The notes: generated by a model from the sequence alone, not told the origin. Numbered from the stretch's first letter, positions 1 through 10,000 are shown. The stretch is 40,317 bases of DNA from Tenacibaculum sp. (GCA_018456245.1 JAGYHQ010000012.1:1-40317); one strand, 5' to 3'. A program made the numbers and translations.

Positions 1-1
1 G

Positions 2-793
2 TATTCTGGCAAACTAAACGTAAAATACTTTTTTAAGGAAAATTCAGGAGCAGGAGCAAGTCGTAACTACGGAATGCAACGTGCAACGGGTAATTATTTT
101 ATTATTTTAGATTCTGATGTAATTCTTCCTAATAATTATTTATCAGAAGTAAAAAAAGGATTAAAACTTAATTATACTGATGCTTTTGGAGGTGCAGATA
201 ATGCTCACGATAGTTTTACCGATTTACAAAAGGCAATTAATTATTCAATGACCTCTGTTTTAACCACGGGTGGAATTAGAGGGAAGAAAAAATCAGTAAT
301 GAAATTTCAGCCAAGAAGTTTTAATATGGGAATTTCAAAAAATGCTTTTGAGGTTACAAAAGGGTTTTCAAAAATGAAAGTAGGTGAAGATATTGATTTA
401 ACTTTTAGATTATGGAAAGCAGGTTTTAAAACTCAATTTATAGAAAAAGCATTTGTATACCATAAAAGAAGAAGTACAATAAAACAGTTTTTAAAACAAA
501 CTTTTTCTTTTGGAACTGCCCGACCAAAACTTAATAAAATGTACCCAAAAACAGCAAAAATAATATATTGGTTTCCAACATTATTTATTTTAAGTTTTAT
601 GGTAAGTGTTTGTTTATCTGTTTTATGTAGTTGGTTATTTTTAGTACCTTTTATTGTGTATTTTATTACTATTTTTCTTGGCTCATTTAGTATAAATAAA
701 AATATTAAAATAGCTTTTTTAAGTTGTTTAACAACATTTATTCAGTTTTTAGGTTACGGATTAGGGTTTTTAAAATCACAAATTTCAGAATAA
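2..793 (+). CDS. Family 2 glycosyltransferase, 5' end cut by window edge
   Basis: The reading frame is open from base 2, so the start lies outside the window; the first in-frame ATG at base 74 falls inside the conserved nucleotide-sugar fold and is not the true start. The visible part reads GASRNYGMQRATGNY then ILDSDV, the acidic DxD-type motif that holds the metal and nucleotide-sugar in GT-A enzymes. A GEDIDL acidic pair and an HKRRS basic motif follow, as in GT2 enzymes. The last 70 or so residues form two hydrophobic segments, so it is probably anchored in the inner membrane and works on cell-surface polysaccharide or glycolipid. Sugar donor and acceptor cannot be told. An inverted repeat follows its stop codon. 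The family is secure; the specific role is unknown. Confidence 0.85.
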   Translation, partial: YSGKLNVKYFFKENSGAGASRNYGMQRATGNYFIILDSDVILPNNYLSEVKKGLKLNYTDAFGGADNAHDSFTDLQKAINYSMTSVLTTGGIRGKKKSVMKFQPRSFNMGISKNAFEVTKGFSKMKVGEDIDLTFRLWKAGFKTQFIEKAFVYHKRRSTIKQFLKQTFSFGTARPKLNKMYPKTAKIIYWFPTLFILSFMVSVCLSVLCSWLFLVPFIVYFITIFLGSFSINKNIKIAFLSCLTTFIQFLGYGLGFLKSQISE

Positions 794-804
794 TATCAAT
801 AATG

Positions 805-841
805 TTAATATTTATAATGTGTAAATCATTATAAATATTAA
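805..841. repeat. Perfect 15-bp inverted repeat upstream of deoC
   Basis: The arms TTAATATTTATAATG (805-819) and CATTATAAATATTAA (827-841) are perfect complements around a 7-base spacer. There is no U-tract and almost no GC, so it is a poor intrinsic terminator. It ends ten bases before the deoC -7 element, overlapping where the -33 element should lie, which fits an operator for a repressor or activator of the deo operon. Regulation is inferred. Confidence 0.6.
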
Positions 842-851
842 TAAGTATCGT

Positions 852-859
852 TATTTTTG
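852..859 (+). promoter_or_regulatory. deoC promoter, -7 element TATTTTTG
   Basis: Exact match to the Bacteroidota consensus TAnnTTTG, 24 bases before the deoC ATG. No clear TTG -33 box is seen at the usual 19-20 base spacing; that position is occupied by the inverted repeat at 805-841. Confidence 0.55.
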
Positions 860-883
860 CGAGTATTATAAAAATAAAAAGTT

Positions 884-1546
884 ATGATTAATAAATTTAT
901 AGACCATACAGTATTAAAAGCAACAACAACCCCAAATGATATAATTTCATTATGTAATGAAGCAAAACAATACAATTTTTATGCAGTTTGTGTAAATGGT
1001 TGTTATGTTAAATTAGCAAAAGAGGAATTAAAAAATACTGAAGTAAAAGTGGCATCAGTAATTGGTTTTCCTTTAGGAATGATGAGTACCGAGGCTAAAG
1101 TTTTAGAAGCTGAACAATGTATAAAAGACGGTGCAGATGAAATAGATATGGTTATTAATGTAGGAATGTTACAATCAGGTAATAATGATTATATTGAAAA
1201 CGAAATAGCATCAATAAAAAAAGCAATAGGAGATAAGGTGTTAAAAGTAATTTTAGAAACCTGTTATTTAACAAAAGAAGAAATTGCATTAGCATCAGAA
1301 TTATGTGTGAAAGCAAAGGCTGATTTTGTAAAAACTTCAACAGGTTTTGGAACAGGAGGAGCAACTTTTGAAGATGTTGAATTAATAAAATCAGTAGTTA
1401 AAGATAATGCTGAAATTAAAGCATCAGGAGGAGTAAGAGATATTGAAACTGCCAATAAATATATTGAAATGGGTGTTACAAGGTTAGGAACTTCATCAGG
1501 TGTAAAATTAGTTACTACTGGGGTTGCCGATAAAAATCAGTATTAA
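884..1546 (+). CDS. deoC: Deoxyribose-phosphate aldolase
   Basis: Class I aldolase (EC 4.1.2.4) that splits 2-deoxyribose 5-phosphate into glyceraldehyde 3-phosphate and acetaldehyde in deoxynucleoside catabolism; cytosolic. At 220 residues it is the usual length. The catalytic set of the family is visible: Asp88 in EIDMVINVG, the Schiff-base Lys150 in DFVKTSTGFG, and Lys178 in IKASGGVR. The N-terminus IDHTVLKATTT is typical, which supports the ATG at 884. The purine nucleoside phosphorylase gene starts 21 bases after its stop, so the two form a deo-type operon without deoA or deoB. The -7 promoter element and the 15-bp inverted repeat lie directly upstream. Confidence 0.97.
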   Translation: MINKFIDHTVLKATTTPNDIISLCNEAKQYNFYAVCVNGCYVKLAKEELKNTEVKVASVIGFPLGMMSTEAKVLEAEQCIKDGADEIDMVINVGMLQSGNNDYIENEIASIKKAIGDKVLKVILETCYLTKEEIALASELCVKAKADFVKTSTGFGTGGATFEDVELIKSVVKDNAEIKASGGVRDIETANKYIEMGVTRLGTSSGVKLVTTGVADKNQY

Positions 1547-1567
1547 AAAGATATAAATTAAGAGAAA

Positions 1568-2266
1568 ATGAGCATACATATTAAGGCAAAAAAAGGAGAA
1601 ATAGCAGAAACAGTTTTATTACCGGGTGATCCGTTAAGAGCAAAATGGATAGCAGAAACATTTTTAAAAGATGTTGTTTGTTATAATGAAGTTAGAGGAA
1701 TGTACGGTTATACAGGTACATTTAACGGAAAAAGAATTTCGGTTCAAGGTACAGGAATGGGAATTCCTTCAACGTTAATTTACACAACCGAATTAATTAC
1801 CGAATTTGGCGTTAAGAATTTAATTCGTGTTGGTTCGGCAGGTTCTTATAAAGAAGAAGTTAAGGTAAGAGATATTGTTATTGCAATGTCTGCATCTTCA
1901 AATTCAGGATTAAACAAAATCCGTTTTAATGGTGCAGATTATGCCCCTACAGCAAGTTTTAATTTATTTCAAAAAGCAGTTGAGGTTGCCAAAGAAAAAA
2001 ATATAAAAGTAAAAGCTGGAGGAATTTTAAGTTCAGATGAATTTTATGCCGATGATTTTAATGATTATAAAAAATGGGCAGAATTTGGAGTTCTTTGCGT
2101 GGAAATGGAAACAGCAGGTTTATATACAGTTTCAGCTAAATATAATGTAAATGCTTTATCACTTTTAACAATATCAGATAGTTTGGTTACAAAAGAATCA
2201 ATGACCAGTGAAGAAAGAGAAACTACATTTAAAGAAATGATGCAAATTGCTTTGGATTTGGCTTAA
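1568..2266 (+). CDS. deoD: Purine nucleoside phosphorylase, DeoD type
   Basis: Phosphorolyses purine (deoxy)nucleosides to free base and (deoxy)ribose 1-phosphate (EC 2.4.2.1). It is the hexameric, low-molecular-mass DeoD type, at 232 residues close to E. coli DeoD. Family landmarks align almost by number: His4, Gly20, Arg24 in [10 protein letters not shown], the GTGMGIPST loop, RVGSAGS (phosphate), VEMETAGLY (ribose) and the TISDS aspartate that protonates the base. It is the second gene of the deoC-deoD operon; together they feed nucleoside sugar into glycolysis. No phosphopentomutase gene is present here to link the two reactions, so that step must be encoded elsewhere. Confidence 0.96.
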   Translation: MSIHIKAKKGEIAETVLLPGDPLRAKWIAETFLKDVVCYNEVRGMYGYTGTFNGKRISVQGTGMGIPSTLIYTTELITEFGVKNLIRVGSAGSYKEEVKVRDIVIAMSASSNSGLNKIRFNGADYAPTASFNLFQKAVEVAKEKNIKVKAGGILSSDEFYADDFNDYKKWAEFGVLCVEMETAGLYTVSAKYNVNALSLLTISDSLVTKESMTSEERETTFKEMMQIALDLA

Positions 2267-2324
2267 GTTATATAGAAATATACTAACATTTATTTTGTAG
2301 AAAATTATCAACTGTAAATTGAAT

Positions 2325-2774
2325 ATGTTAATTTTAAAACCAGAAAAAGTAAATTTTCAAATATCAACAACAAGTCTATTTGCGAGATATAGTGAAGAGG
2401 CAAAAGCAGATATAACAGTTGAAGGTTTGTTATTTCAGAACTGTATTGATAGGGATAATTACATTAAAATAACACTAAAATTTAATGTTGTTGCAGAGAT
2501 ATGTTGTAAAACAATAAATTTTAGAGAAAGTAATTATAATGCTTTTAATATTGTTGAAGTTAAAGAAAATGATATTTCTGATTTAGATTTTTGGAAAGAA
2601 AATGGTTATTGTGCTAATTCTGGATTTTATAGTGTCGAAAATTCTAAATGGTTAGAAGAAATGAATTCTATATACGACCCTATGAAAAAACTAAATTTAA
2701 AACATTTTTTGATTGAAGGGTATGATAGCTATATTGAAGTTTTGGCAAAAGATTATTTAATAGAAAATAATTAA
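2325..2774 (+). CDS. Unrecognised small cytosolic protein
   Basis: 149 residues from the ATG at 2325; a TTG two codons upstream (2319) is a less likely start. I do not recognise the family. It has no signal peptide or membrane segment and is acidic, with alternating predicted strands in the first half and a Phe/Tyr/Trp-rich middle (FWKENGYCANSGFYSVE). The C-terminal part LKHFLIEGYDSYIEVLAKDYL looks amphipathic-helical. Such single-domain acidic proteins include immunity-type proteins, but nothing toxin-like lies beside it, so no function is assigned. It sits between the deo operon and a convergent methyltransferase gene and ends just before a bidirectional terminator. Confidence 0.7.
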   Translation: MLILKPEKVNFQISTTSLFARYSEEAKADITVEGLLFQNCIDRDNYIKITLKFNVVAEICCKTINFRESNYNAFNIVEVKENDISDLDFWKENGYCANSGFYSVENSKWLEEMNSIYDPMKKLNLKHFLIEGYDSYIEVLAKDYLIENN

Positions 2775-2811
2775 ACTTTAATAAGAGTTTTGAAGGAAAT
2801 GGCAGAGAGCC

Positions 2812-2854
2812 AAAAAGCACCAAGTAAAAAATATCTTTTTATTTGGTGCTTTTT
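2812..2854. terminator. Bidirectional intrinsic terminator
   Basis: The stem AAAAAGCACCAA (2812-2823) pairs with TTGGTGCTTTTT (2843-2854), with T-runs on both strands. It separates the plus-strand gene ending at 2774 from the convergent methyltransferase ending at 2873. The arm and loop start AAGCACCAAGTAAA recur in the lon terminator. Confidence 0.85.
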
Positions 2855-2872
2855 TAATTAGCAAAATAAATT

Positions 2873-4324
2873 CTATTTCTCAAATAAAGCAACCGTTTCT
2901 ATATGTGCTGTATGAGGAAATTGATCAACTAAACTAATTTTTTTTAGTTTGTATCCTGCTAATATTAATTGTTCGGTATCTCTTGCTTGTGTTGCTGGGT
3001 TACAAGAAACATATACCATTCTATCAGCATTTAAGCGTATTATTTTTCGTAATGTTTTAGGGGAAATTCCTGAACGAGCAGGGTCTAAAATAATCGTACG
3101 GATTTTGTTTTTATACTCAGGGTGTTCAAATAAAAATTTACCAACGTCTGAAGCAAAAAATTCTAATCCTTCAATATTATTACGTTTTGCATTTTCTTTT
3201 GCGTCTTTAATTGCTGATGCTACTATATCAACCCCAATAATTTTGGTATTCGTAGCTTTTGATGCTATTATTTGCCCAATAGTTCCTGTTCCACAGAATA
3301 AATCCATAACAATAGTATTGTCTATCGCTTCTTTATTTTCAAGGGCATATTCTACTACTTTTGAATATAATTTTTCTGCAGATTTAGGATTTGTTTGAAA
3401 GAAACTTTTCATACTAATTTCAAAGTTTAACCCTAATAGTTCTTCAACTATTTTATCTTCACCGTAAATAAGGTTTATACTTCCTGTTGTAGCTAATGTT
3501 CTATCTCCAATTTCATCGTTAATAGTGTGTAAGAAACCAGCAACTCTATCGTCGAATAATTCAATTAAAAATTTTGAAAATTCTTGTAAATCAAATTTAG
3601 GTAAATCATAAGAAGTAGTTACTAAATTGAATAATAACTGATTAGTTTTATACGATTTACGAATTATAAAATAACGAAAAAAACCTTTTTTTTGAGGGGC
3701 GTGCCAAGGAGATAGCCCTGTATTTTCACAATATTTTTTTATAAGATTAATTTTGTCTTCAACTTCTTTGTCAAAAAGTCCGCTATCTTTGTCAAGATTT
3801 TCTCCGCACCACCAAGTTCCTCGCTTTTTAAATCCTAAAGTAAATTCATCAACATCTTCTTTTAATTCTCTGTTATACCCAATAGCAGAAAACCCGTATT
3901 CCATTTTATTTCTGTAGTGGAATAGGTTAGGGGAGGTTACAAATTCATCAAATAAATCATAAATATTATCAACTTTACCTATACGTTTAAATAATTGCAA
4001 GGTACTTTCTTTTTTATAATTGTGTTGTTTTTCAATAGGAAGTTTTATATAAGGAGCCCCCGGTATTTCTTGATACGGAACATCAACTTCATCTTCTGAA
4101 GTTTTTAAAACCTCAAATAATTTACATTCAGCATATTTTTTACTAAACTTTTTTACTTGAGCTTTTACCAATTGCCCTGGTAGTGTATTAGGTATAAAAA
4201 CAACAAATTCTCCGTGTTCATTTCTAATACGACCAATTCCTTTTCCTCCAAAAGCATAGTCTTCAATTTCAATTTCTAAAATTTGTCCTCTTTTAACAAA
4301 TTTGTTACGTTCTCTGCGTGCCAT
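2873..4324 (-). CDS. rlmD: RlmD/TrmA-family 23S rRNA uracil-C5 methyltransferase (cluster-less variant)
   Basis: SAM-dependent RNA m5U methyltransferase of the TrmA/RlmD/RlmCD family, 483 residues. Residues 10-75 form a TRAM-type RNA-binding domain (EIEIEDYAFGGKGIGR). The C-terminal half is a Rossmann methyltransferase with DLFCGTGTIG (SAM), DPARSG, the nucleophile cysteine in YVSCNPATQARD and a terminal HIETVALFEK carrying the general-base glutamate. Where E. coli RlmD has its cysteine motif for a [4Fe-4S] cluster, residues 83-100 read PYQEIPGAPYIKLPIEKQ, without cysteines. The cluster is therefore probably absent, and the exact uridine target (1939, 747 or other) is not proven. Starts at ATG 4324, 20 bases downstream of a TACTTTTG promoter element; monocistronic between terminators. 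Confidence 0.88.
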   Translation of the reverse strand: MARRERNKFVKRGQILEIEIEDYAFGGKGIGRIRNEHGEFVVFIPNTLPGQLVKAQVKKFSKKYAECKLFEVLKTSEDEVDVPYQEIPGAPYIKLPIEKQHNYKKESTLQLFKRIGKVDNIYDLFDEFVTSPNLFHYRNKMEYGFSAIGYNRELKEDVDEFTLGFKKRGTWWCGENLDKDSGLFDKEVEDKINLIKKYCENTGLSPWHAPQKKGFFRYFIIRKSYKTNQLLFNLVTTSYDLPKFDLQEFSKFLIELFDDRVAGFLHTINDEIGDRTLATTGSINLIYGEDKIVEELLGLNFEISMKSFFQTNPKSAEKLYSKVVEYALENKEAIDNTIVMDLFCGTGTIGQIIASKATNTKIIGVDIVASAIKDAKENAKRNNIEGLEFFASDVGKFLFEHPEYKNKIRTIILDPARSGISPKTLRKIIRLNADRMVYVSCNPATQARDTEQLILAGYKLKKISLVDQFPHTAHIETVALFEK

Positions 4325-4344
4325 TTATAATAAAATTAGAGAAG

Positions 4345-4352
4345 CAAAAGTA
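4345..4352 (-). promoter_or_regulatory. rlmD promoter, -7 element TACTTTTG
   Basis: Exact TAnnTTTG match on the minus strand, 20 bases before the methyltransferase ATG. It abuts the terminator hairpin of the upstream channel gene, so termination and new initiation are packed into about 40 bases. Confidence 0.6.
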
Positions 4353-4381
4353 TAAAAAAAGCACCTTTTAAAGGTGCTTTT
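4351..4381 (-). terminator. Terminator of the mechanosensitive channel gene
   Basis: AAAAGCACCTT (4357-4367) pairs with AAGGTGCTTTT (4371-4381) around a TTA loop, followed on the minus strand by a run of seven T. It lies 21 bases after the stop codon at 4402. Confidence 0.85.
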
Positions 4382-4401
4382 ATAGTTAATGTTAAATAAA
4401 T

Positions 4402-5559
4402 TTATTTTTTATTGAATTTATCTAAAATTTTATTCATTTGTTTACCAGCAGCTTCACGCCCTCCTAAACCGAAAGCAAGTACTACTGTTAAAGCAACAGC
4501 TCCTAATGTTATACCAAATGCTAAGTTTATAATATCATTAGCAATTCCCATTCTTCTTAAACCAATTGCTAAGAAAACAGCAAATATTGCTACACGAATA
4601 ATACTACCAACAAATGGGTTTCCTTCTGATTTTAAGAAGTTTGATGCTGCTAAAGTAGAAATCCAATTACCAAGAGCTAAAATAAGTAGCCCGAATAATA
4701 TATTTCCTCCAAGTTCTACAATATTATGCATCATTTCAGATAATTGAGTAAATTCTAATTTATCAATAGCTGTAATTAACCCAAAGAATATGATGAAAGT
4801 ATAAACGATATTAGCAATTAAATTTTCTATATTGGTTTTACCAACTAAAGAAGTTAAACCAGCTTTATTTAAAATGCTGTTTAAGTTTAGGCTGTTTAAT
4901 AAATCTTTTAATAATCCGCTTAAGAAACGTCCTCCTATAACAAATATAATCATAATTAAAGAAGCTACTAATACTTTAGGAATTGCATCAAAGAAGCTTT
5001 GTAACATATTTGTTGCAGGTATTGATACAGAATCAATATTTAAAATATTTAAGGCTGAAATTAATAAAGGTATAAATATGAAGATAAATATAACTTTCTT
5101 CAATACAGCTACTATATCAATATTTTCTGGTAAATGTAATTTAGGAGAAAATTTTCTTATAGTATCTCCTGAAAGCCCTACTAATTCAGAAACAATAGTT
5201 GCTAACATGTACCCTATGTAACCAACTAAACCTGCTCCTACAATGTTAGGTATGAAACTTGTAAAACCGTTTAATAAATTTTTAACTGGTTCTAAAACAG
5301 AAGTCATTCCTAATTTTTCTAAAGCTAACATAAAAACTAAAATCATTACCAAGAAGTAAACAAGTTTACCTAATAAATTCCCTATGCTTACTTTGTCACT
5401 TTTAAGAGCATTGTCTATGCCTGACTTTTCTGCTAATTTAGTTGTTATTTTTTTTAGTAATCCAGCAATAAACCATCCTATTATTATGACGATTAACGCA
5501 GTAACTACTCCTCCGAAAGACCCTGTTAGATCATTGAATGTTTGTAAAATTTGATCCAT
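4402..5559 (-). CDS. CmpX-like small-conductance mechanosensitive channel family protein
   Basis: 385-residue polytopic inner-membrane protein made of repeated 'conserved TM helix' units: TALIVIIIGWFIAGLLK near the N-terminus, with similar Gly-rich helices at about residues 90-120, 190-215 and 290-305. The end reads LAFGLGGREAAGKQMNKIL, the pore-helix-like signature of CmpX and of the MscS-related TM_helix family. By family it would be a stretch- or stress-gated channel involved in osmotic adaptation; gating and ion selectivity cannot be inferred. There is no large MscS beta-domain, as expected for this subfamily. Monocistronic, with a strong terminator after it. No clear promoter element was found in the 106 bases upstream, which also follow the secA-lpdA operon. 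Confidence 0.85.
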   Translation of the reverse strand: MDQILQTFNDLTGSFGGVVTALIVIIIGWFIAGLLKKITTKLAEKSGIDNALKSDKVSIGNLLGKLVYFLVMILVFMLALEKLGMTSVLEPVKNLLNGFTSFIPNIVGAGLVGYIGYMLATIVSELVGLSGDTIRKFSPKLHLPENIDIVAVLKKVIFIFIFIPLLISALNILNIDSVSIPATNMLQSFFDAIPKVLVASLIMIIFVIGGRFLSGLLKDLLNSLNLNSILNKAGLTSLVGKTNIENLIANIVYTFIIFFGLITAIDKLEFTQLSEMMHNIVELGGNILFGLLILALGNWISTLAASNFLKSEGNPFVGSIIRVAIFAVFLAIGLRRMGIANDIINLAFGITLGAVALTVVLAFGLGGREAAGKQMNKILDKFNKK

Positions 5560-5665
5560 TGTTATTTATTTAAAGTTATTTATTTTTAAGACTCCTAATT
5601 TAGTTAAAAAGTCACTATAATTCAAAGAATTTTTTATATAAATACTAAATAACTGATAATGTTTC

Positions 5666-7066
5666 TTATGAATTTAAAGCTACTCCGTCCCAAGCTATTT
5701 TTGAAGCCTCTTTTATGGCTTCTGAGTATGTTGGATGTCCGTGGCAAATACGAGCTAAATCTTCAGAAGAAGCTCTGTACTCCATTGCTACTGTTACTTC
5801 CATAATTAAATCGGCAACACGAGCACCTACCATATGTACACCTAAAATTTCGTCTGTATTTTTATCAGCTAATATTTTTACAAATCCATCAATATCTCCA
5901 CTTGCTCTTGAACGTCCTAAAGCACGCATAGGAAATTTACCTGATTTGTATTCCATTTTAGAGTTTTTTAATTCATCTTCTGTTTTTCCTACTGATGCCA
6001 CTTCAGGCCAAGTATATATTATTTTAGGAATTAAATCATAGTTTATATGAGGTTTTTGCTTCGCTAAATATTCTGCAACAGCAATACCTTCTTCTTCAGC
6101 CTTATGAGCTAACATTAAACCGTTAATTACATCACCAATGGCATAAATATTACTAATGTTGGTTTGAAATTGTTTATTAACCTCAATTTGCCCTTGCTCG
6201 TTAACTTTAACATCTACTTTTTCTAGGGCTAATCCTTCAGTATATGGTTTTCTTCCTACAGCAACCAAACAAAAATCTCCTTTAAAGATAATTTCTTCTT
6301 CTTTTTTGTTTGTGGCTTTTACTGTTACTTCGTCATTATTTCTTGTAACAGAAGTAACACGATGCCCAGTAGCAAATTTAATTCCTTGTTTTTTTAAAAC
6401 TTTTTGAAGTTCTCTTGATATGTCAGAATCCATTGTTGGGGTAATTTTACTGTCATATTCTATCACAGTAACATTAGCTCCTAAACGTTTATAAACCGAC
6501 CCTAATTCTAAACCAATAACTCCGCCACCAATAACTAATAAGTGTTTTGGAATTTCTTTTAAATTAAGAGCTTCGGTAGATGTGATAATTTTTTCTTTAT
6601 CAATTTTTATAAAAGGAAGATTTGATGGTTTAGAACCTGTAGCAATAATTATATTTTCACCTTCAATAATTTCAAAAGAACTGTCTTTTTTTGTAACTTT
6701 TATATGTGTATTATCTTCAAAAGAGCCTAAACCTTCATATACTGTTACATTATTTTTATCCATTAAAAATTTAATACCAGCAGTAGTATTTTCAATAACT
6801 TTATTTTTCCGATTTATCATTTTACCAAAATCAAAAGACGGATTTTTAATAGAAATACCATGTTCTTCAAAATTATTTAAGGCATCATAATAATGATGAG
6901 AAGAATCAAGCAATGCTTTTGAAGGAATACACCCAACATTTAAACAAGTACCTCCCAAGGTAGAGTACTTTTCAACTAAAGCTACTTTTTTACCTAATTG
7001 AGATGCTTTTATTGCGGAGATATATCCTCCAGGTCCTGAACCTATAACAATAACATCGTATTTCAT
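5666..7066 (-). CDS. lpdA: Dihydrolipoyl dehydrogenase (E3)
   Basis: FAD-dependent disulphide oxidoreductase (EC 1.8.1.4) that reoxidises lipoamide in the pyruvate, 2-oxoglutarate and branched-chain dehydrogenase complexes and in glycine cleavage. 466 residues, standard length. The FAD-binding GSGPGG is at residues 9-14, the redox disulphide Cys41/Cys46 lies in GGTCLNVGCIPSKAL, and a second dinucleotide fold GGGVIGLELGSV binds NAD. The active-site His444-Glu449 pair lies in HGHPTYSEA and is supplied to the partner subunit. It starts at ATG 7066, only 5 bases after the secA stop, so it is very likely co-transcribed with secA; that pairing is not functional in an obvious way. No E1 or E2 genes are nearby. 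Confidence 0.96.
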   Translation of the reverse strand: MKYDVIVIGSGPGGYISAIKASQLGKKVALVEKYSTLGGTCLNVGCIPSKALLDSSHHYYDALNNFEEHGISIKNPSFDFGKMINRKNKVIENTTAGIKFLMDKNNVTVYEGLGSFEDNTHIKVTKKDSSFEIIEGENIIIATGSKPSNLPFIKIDKEKIITSTEALNLKEIPKHLLVIGGGVIGLELGSVYKRLGANVTVIEYDSKITPTMDSDISRELQKVLKKQGIKFATGHRVTSVTRNNDEVTVKATNKKEEEIIFKGDFCLVAVGRKPYTEGLALEKVDVKVNEQGQIEVNKQFQTNISNIYAIGDVINGLMLAHKAEEEGIAVAEYLAKQKPHINYDLIPKIIYTWPEVASVGKTEDELKNSKMEYKSGKFPMRALGRSRASGDIDGFVKILADKNTDEILGVHMVGARVADLIMEVTVAMEYRASSEDLARICHGHPTYSEAIKEASKIAWDGVALNS

Positions 7067-7071
7067 ATTAA

Positions 7072-10000
7072 TTATTTATTGTATAAAACCCAAGTTCCCT
7101 GTTCTAATAAAGGAATAGCTTGTTTGTATTTAACTGTTTTTTCTTCGCCGTTCATTACATTTTTAATCGTAACCTTTTCGTTACGCCCAATTTTAGGTTG
7201 TTCTCTTACAATTGTTTCTACAACTTCACGTTCTTGTTGTTGAGCATGTGAGTTTCTAATAGCTCTTTGTGTTGAGTTTTCTACTTCATCTTTACGTAAA
7301 TCTAATTTTTCTCGTTTTTGCTCATGAGCTTCTGAAATTTGAGAACTATCCTGTTGAGGTAATTTTCCTTTAAACAAGAAAGATAAAACTTCTTTGTTAA
7401 TTTTATCCATTGTTGCTTGGAAAAGCTCAAATGCCTCAAATTTATAAATTAATAAAGGGTCTTTTTGCTCATATGTTGCGTTTTGAACAGTTTGTTTTAA
7501 TTCATCCATTTTACGTAAATGGTCTTTCCAATTTTCATCTATAATGGCTAGTGTAATATTCTTTTCAAAATCATTAACTAATGATTTTCCTTCTGTTTCA
7601 TAGGCCTCTTTTAAATTGGTTACAACCTGTAGTGTTTTTATACCATCTGTAAAAGGAACAACAATTCGCTCATATTTATCTCCTTCGTTTTCAAAAACAT
7701 TTTTAATTACAGGATATGCTTGTGCTGCATTTCTTTCGGTATCTTCTTTATAATGTTTAGAAACTATTTCATACAGCTTATCGGTTAATTTATCTTCTGA
7801 CAAGTTATTAAATTCATCTTCTGAAAAAGGAGATGTCATTGAGGAGAAGCGAATTAACTCAAATTCAAAATTTTCAAAGTTTTTAGTTGGTTTATTTTCT
7901 TTTACAATTGAACTACAAGTATCATAAATCATATTTGCAATATCAACTTGTAAGCGTTTACCTTCTAATGCGTGACGACGACGTTTATATATAAATTCAC
8001 GTTGTGCATTCATAATATCATCATATTCTAATAAACGTTTACGAATACCAAAGTTGTTTTCTTCTACTTTCTTTTGTGCTCTTTCAATAGATTTTGTTAT
8101 CATAGAGTGTTGTATAACTTCCCCCTCTTCTAAACCTAACCTATCCATCATTTTAGCAATTCTATCAGAACCGAATAAACGCATTAAATTATCATCTAAA
8201 GCTACATAAAATTGAGAAGAACCAACATCTCCTTGACGCCCCGCACGACCACGTAATTGACGGTCAACACGGCGAGAATCATGACGTTCAGTACCAATAA
8301 TTGCTAAACCACCAGCTTTTTTAACTTCATCTGAAAGTTTAATATCGGTACCACGCCCAGCCATATTGGTAGCGATTGTTACTTGCCCCGGTTTACCAGC
8401 TTCAGCAACAACATCAGCTTCTTTTTTATGTAATTTAGCATTTAAAATATTGTGAGGTATTTTACGCATTTTAAGCATTCTACCCAATAATTCAGATATT
8501 TCTACCGATGTAGTACCCACTAAAACAGGACGTCCTTGTTTTACTAATTTTACTATATCTTCAATAACGGCATTATATTTTTCACGGGTTGTTTTATAAA
8601 CCATGTCTTGTTTATCATCACGAGCAATAGGTTTATTGGTAGGTATTTCTACAACATCTAATTTATAAATTTCTAAAAATTCTCCCGCCTCGGTTATAGC
8701 TGTACCTGTCATACCAGATAGTTTACGGTACATTCTAAAATAATTTTGAAGTGTTATAGTTGCAAATGTTTGCGTAGCATCTTCAATATTTACATTTTCT
8801 TTGGCTTCAAGGGCTTGATGTAATCCGTCAGAATAACGACGACCATCCATAATACGCCCAGTTTGTTCATCAACAATCATTACTTTGTTGTCAACAACAA
8901 CATATTCAACATCTTTTTCAAATAGGGTATAGGCCTTTAAAAGCTGATTCATAGTATGAATACGTTCGCTTTTTACGTTGAATTCTCTATACAATTCCTC
9001 TTTTAGTTCGGCTTTTTCTTCAGGAGTATTATCACTTTTTTCAATTTCATCAACCTTTATACTAATATCTGGTAAAACGAAAAATGTGTCATTTTTAGTA
9101 ACTTGAGATAAGTGTTTAATTCCTTTATCGGTTAAATCAATTTGATTATTTTTTTCATCAATTGTAAAGAACAATTCTTTGTCAACCTCTGGCATTAATT
9201 TATTATTATCTTGCATATAGAAGTTCTCCGTTTTCTGAAGAATTTGTTTAACTCCTTCTTGCGACAAGAATTTTATTAATGCTTTGTTTTTAGGAAGCCC
9301 ACGGAATACTCTTAATAATTGGAAACCACCTTCTTTTGTGTCCCCTTCTTTAAATAATCGTTTAGCTTCAGATAAAACCCCAACTAAATATTTACTTTGT
9401 AGGTCAACTAATTCAGCTACTAATGGTTTTAATTCGTTAAATTCGTGTATATCTCCTTGTGGTACAGGTCCTGAAATAATTAAAGGAGTACGAGCATCAT
9501 CAATTAAAACAGAATCTACCTCATCAATAATTGCGTAGTTAGGAGCTCTTTGTACTAAATCTTCTTTTGAAGAAGCCATATTATCTCTTAAATAATCAAA
9601 ACCGAATTCATTATTTGTACCGTAAGTAATATCAGCATTGTAGGCTTTTCTACGAGCTTCAGAATTAGGTTGGTGAACATCAATACAATCAGTACTTAAT
9701 CCGTGAAATTCAAAGATAGGAGCCATCCAAGCACGGTCACGTTTTGCTAAATAATCATTTACAGTAACAACGTGTACACCATTACCTGATAAGGCATTTA
9801 AATATATAGGTAGGGTAGATACTAAAGTTTTACCTTCCCCAGTCATCATTTCGGCAATTTTACCTTTGTGTAAAACGGCTCCACCCATTAACTGCACGTC
9901 ATAATGTATCATGTCCCACGTAACCTCTTTACCTGATGCATCCCAAGAATTTGCCCAATAAGCCTTATCTCCTTCCAAGGTTATATGCTGGTTTGTGGCT

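Noticed and set aside
2319..2327. TTG at 2319 as the start of the unknown protein
   Set aside because: An ATG lies two codons downstream, and nothing in the sequence favours the rarer codon.
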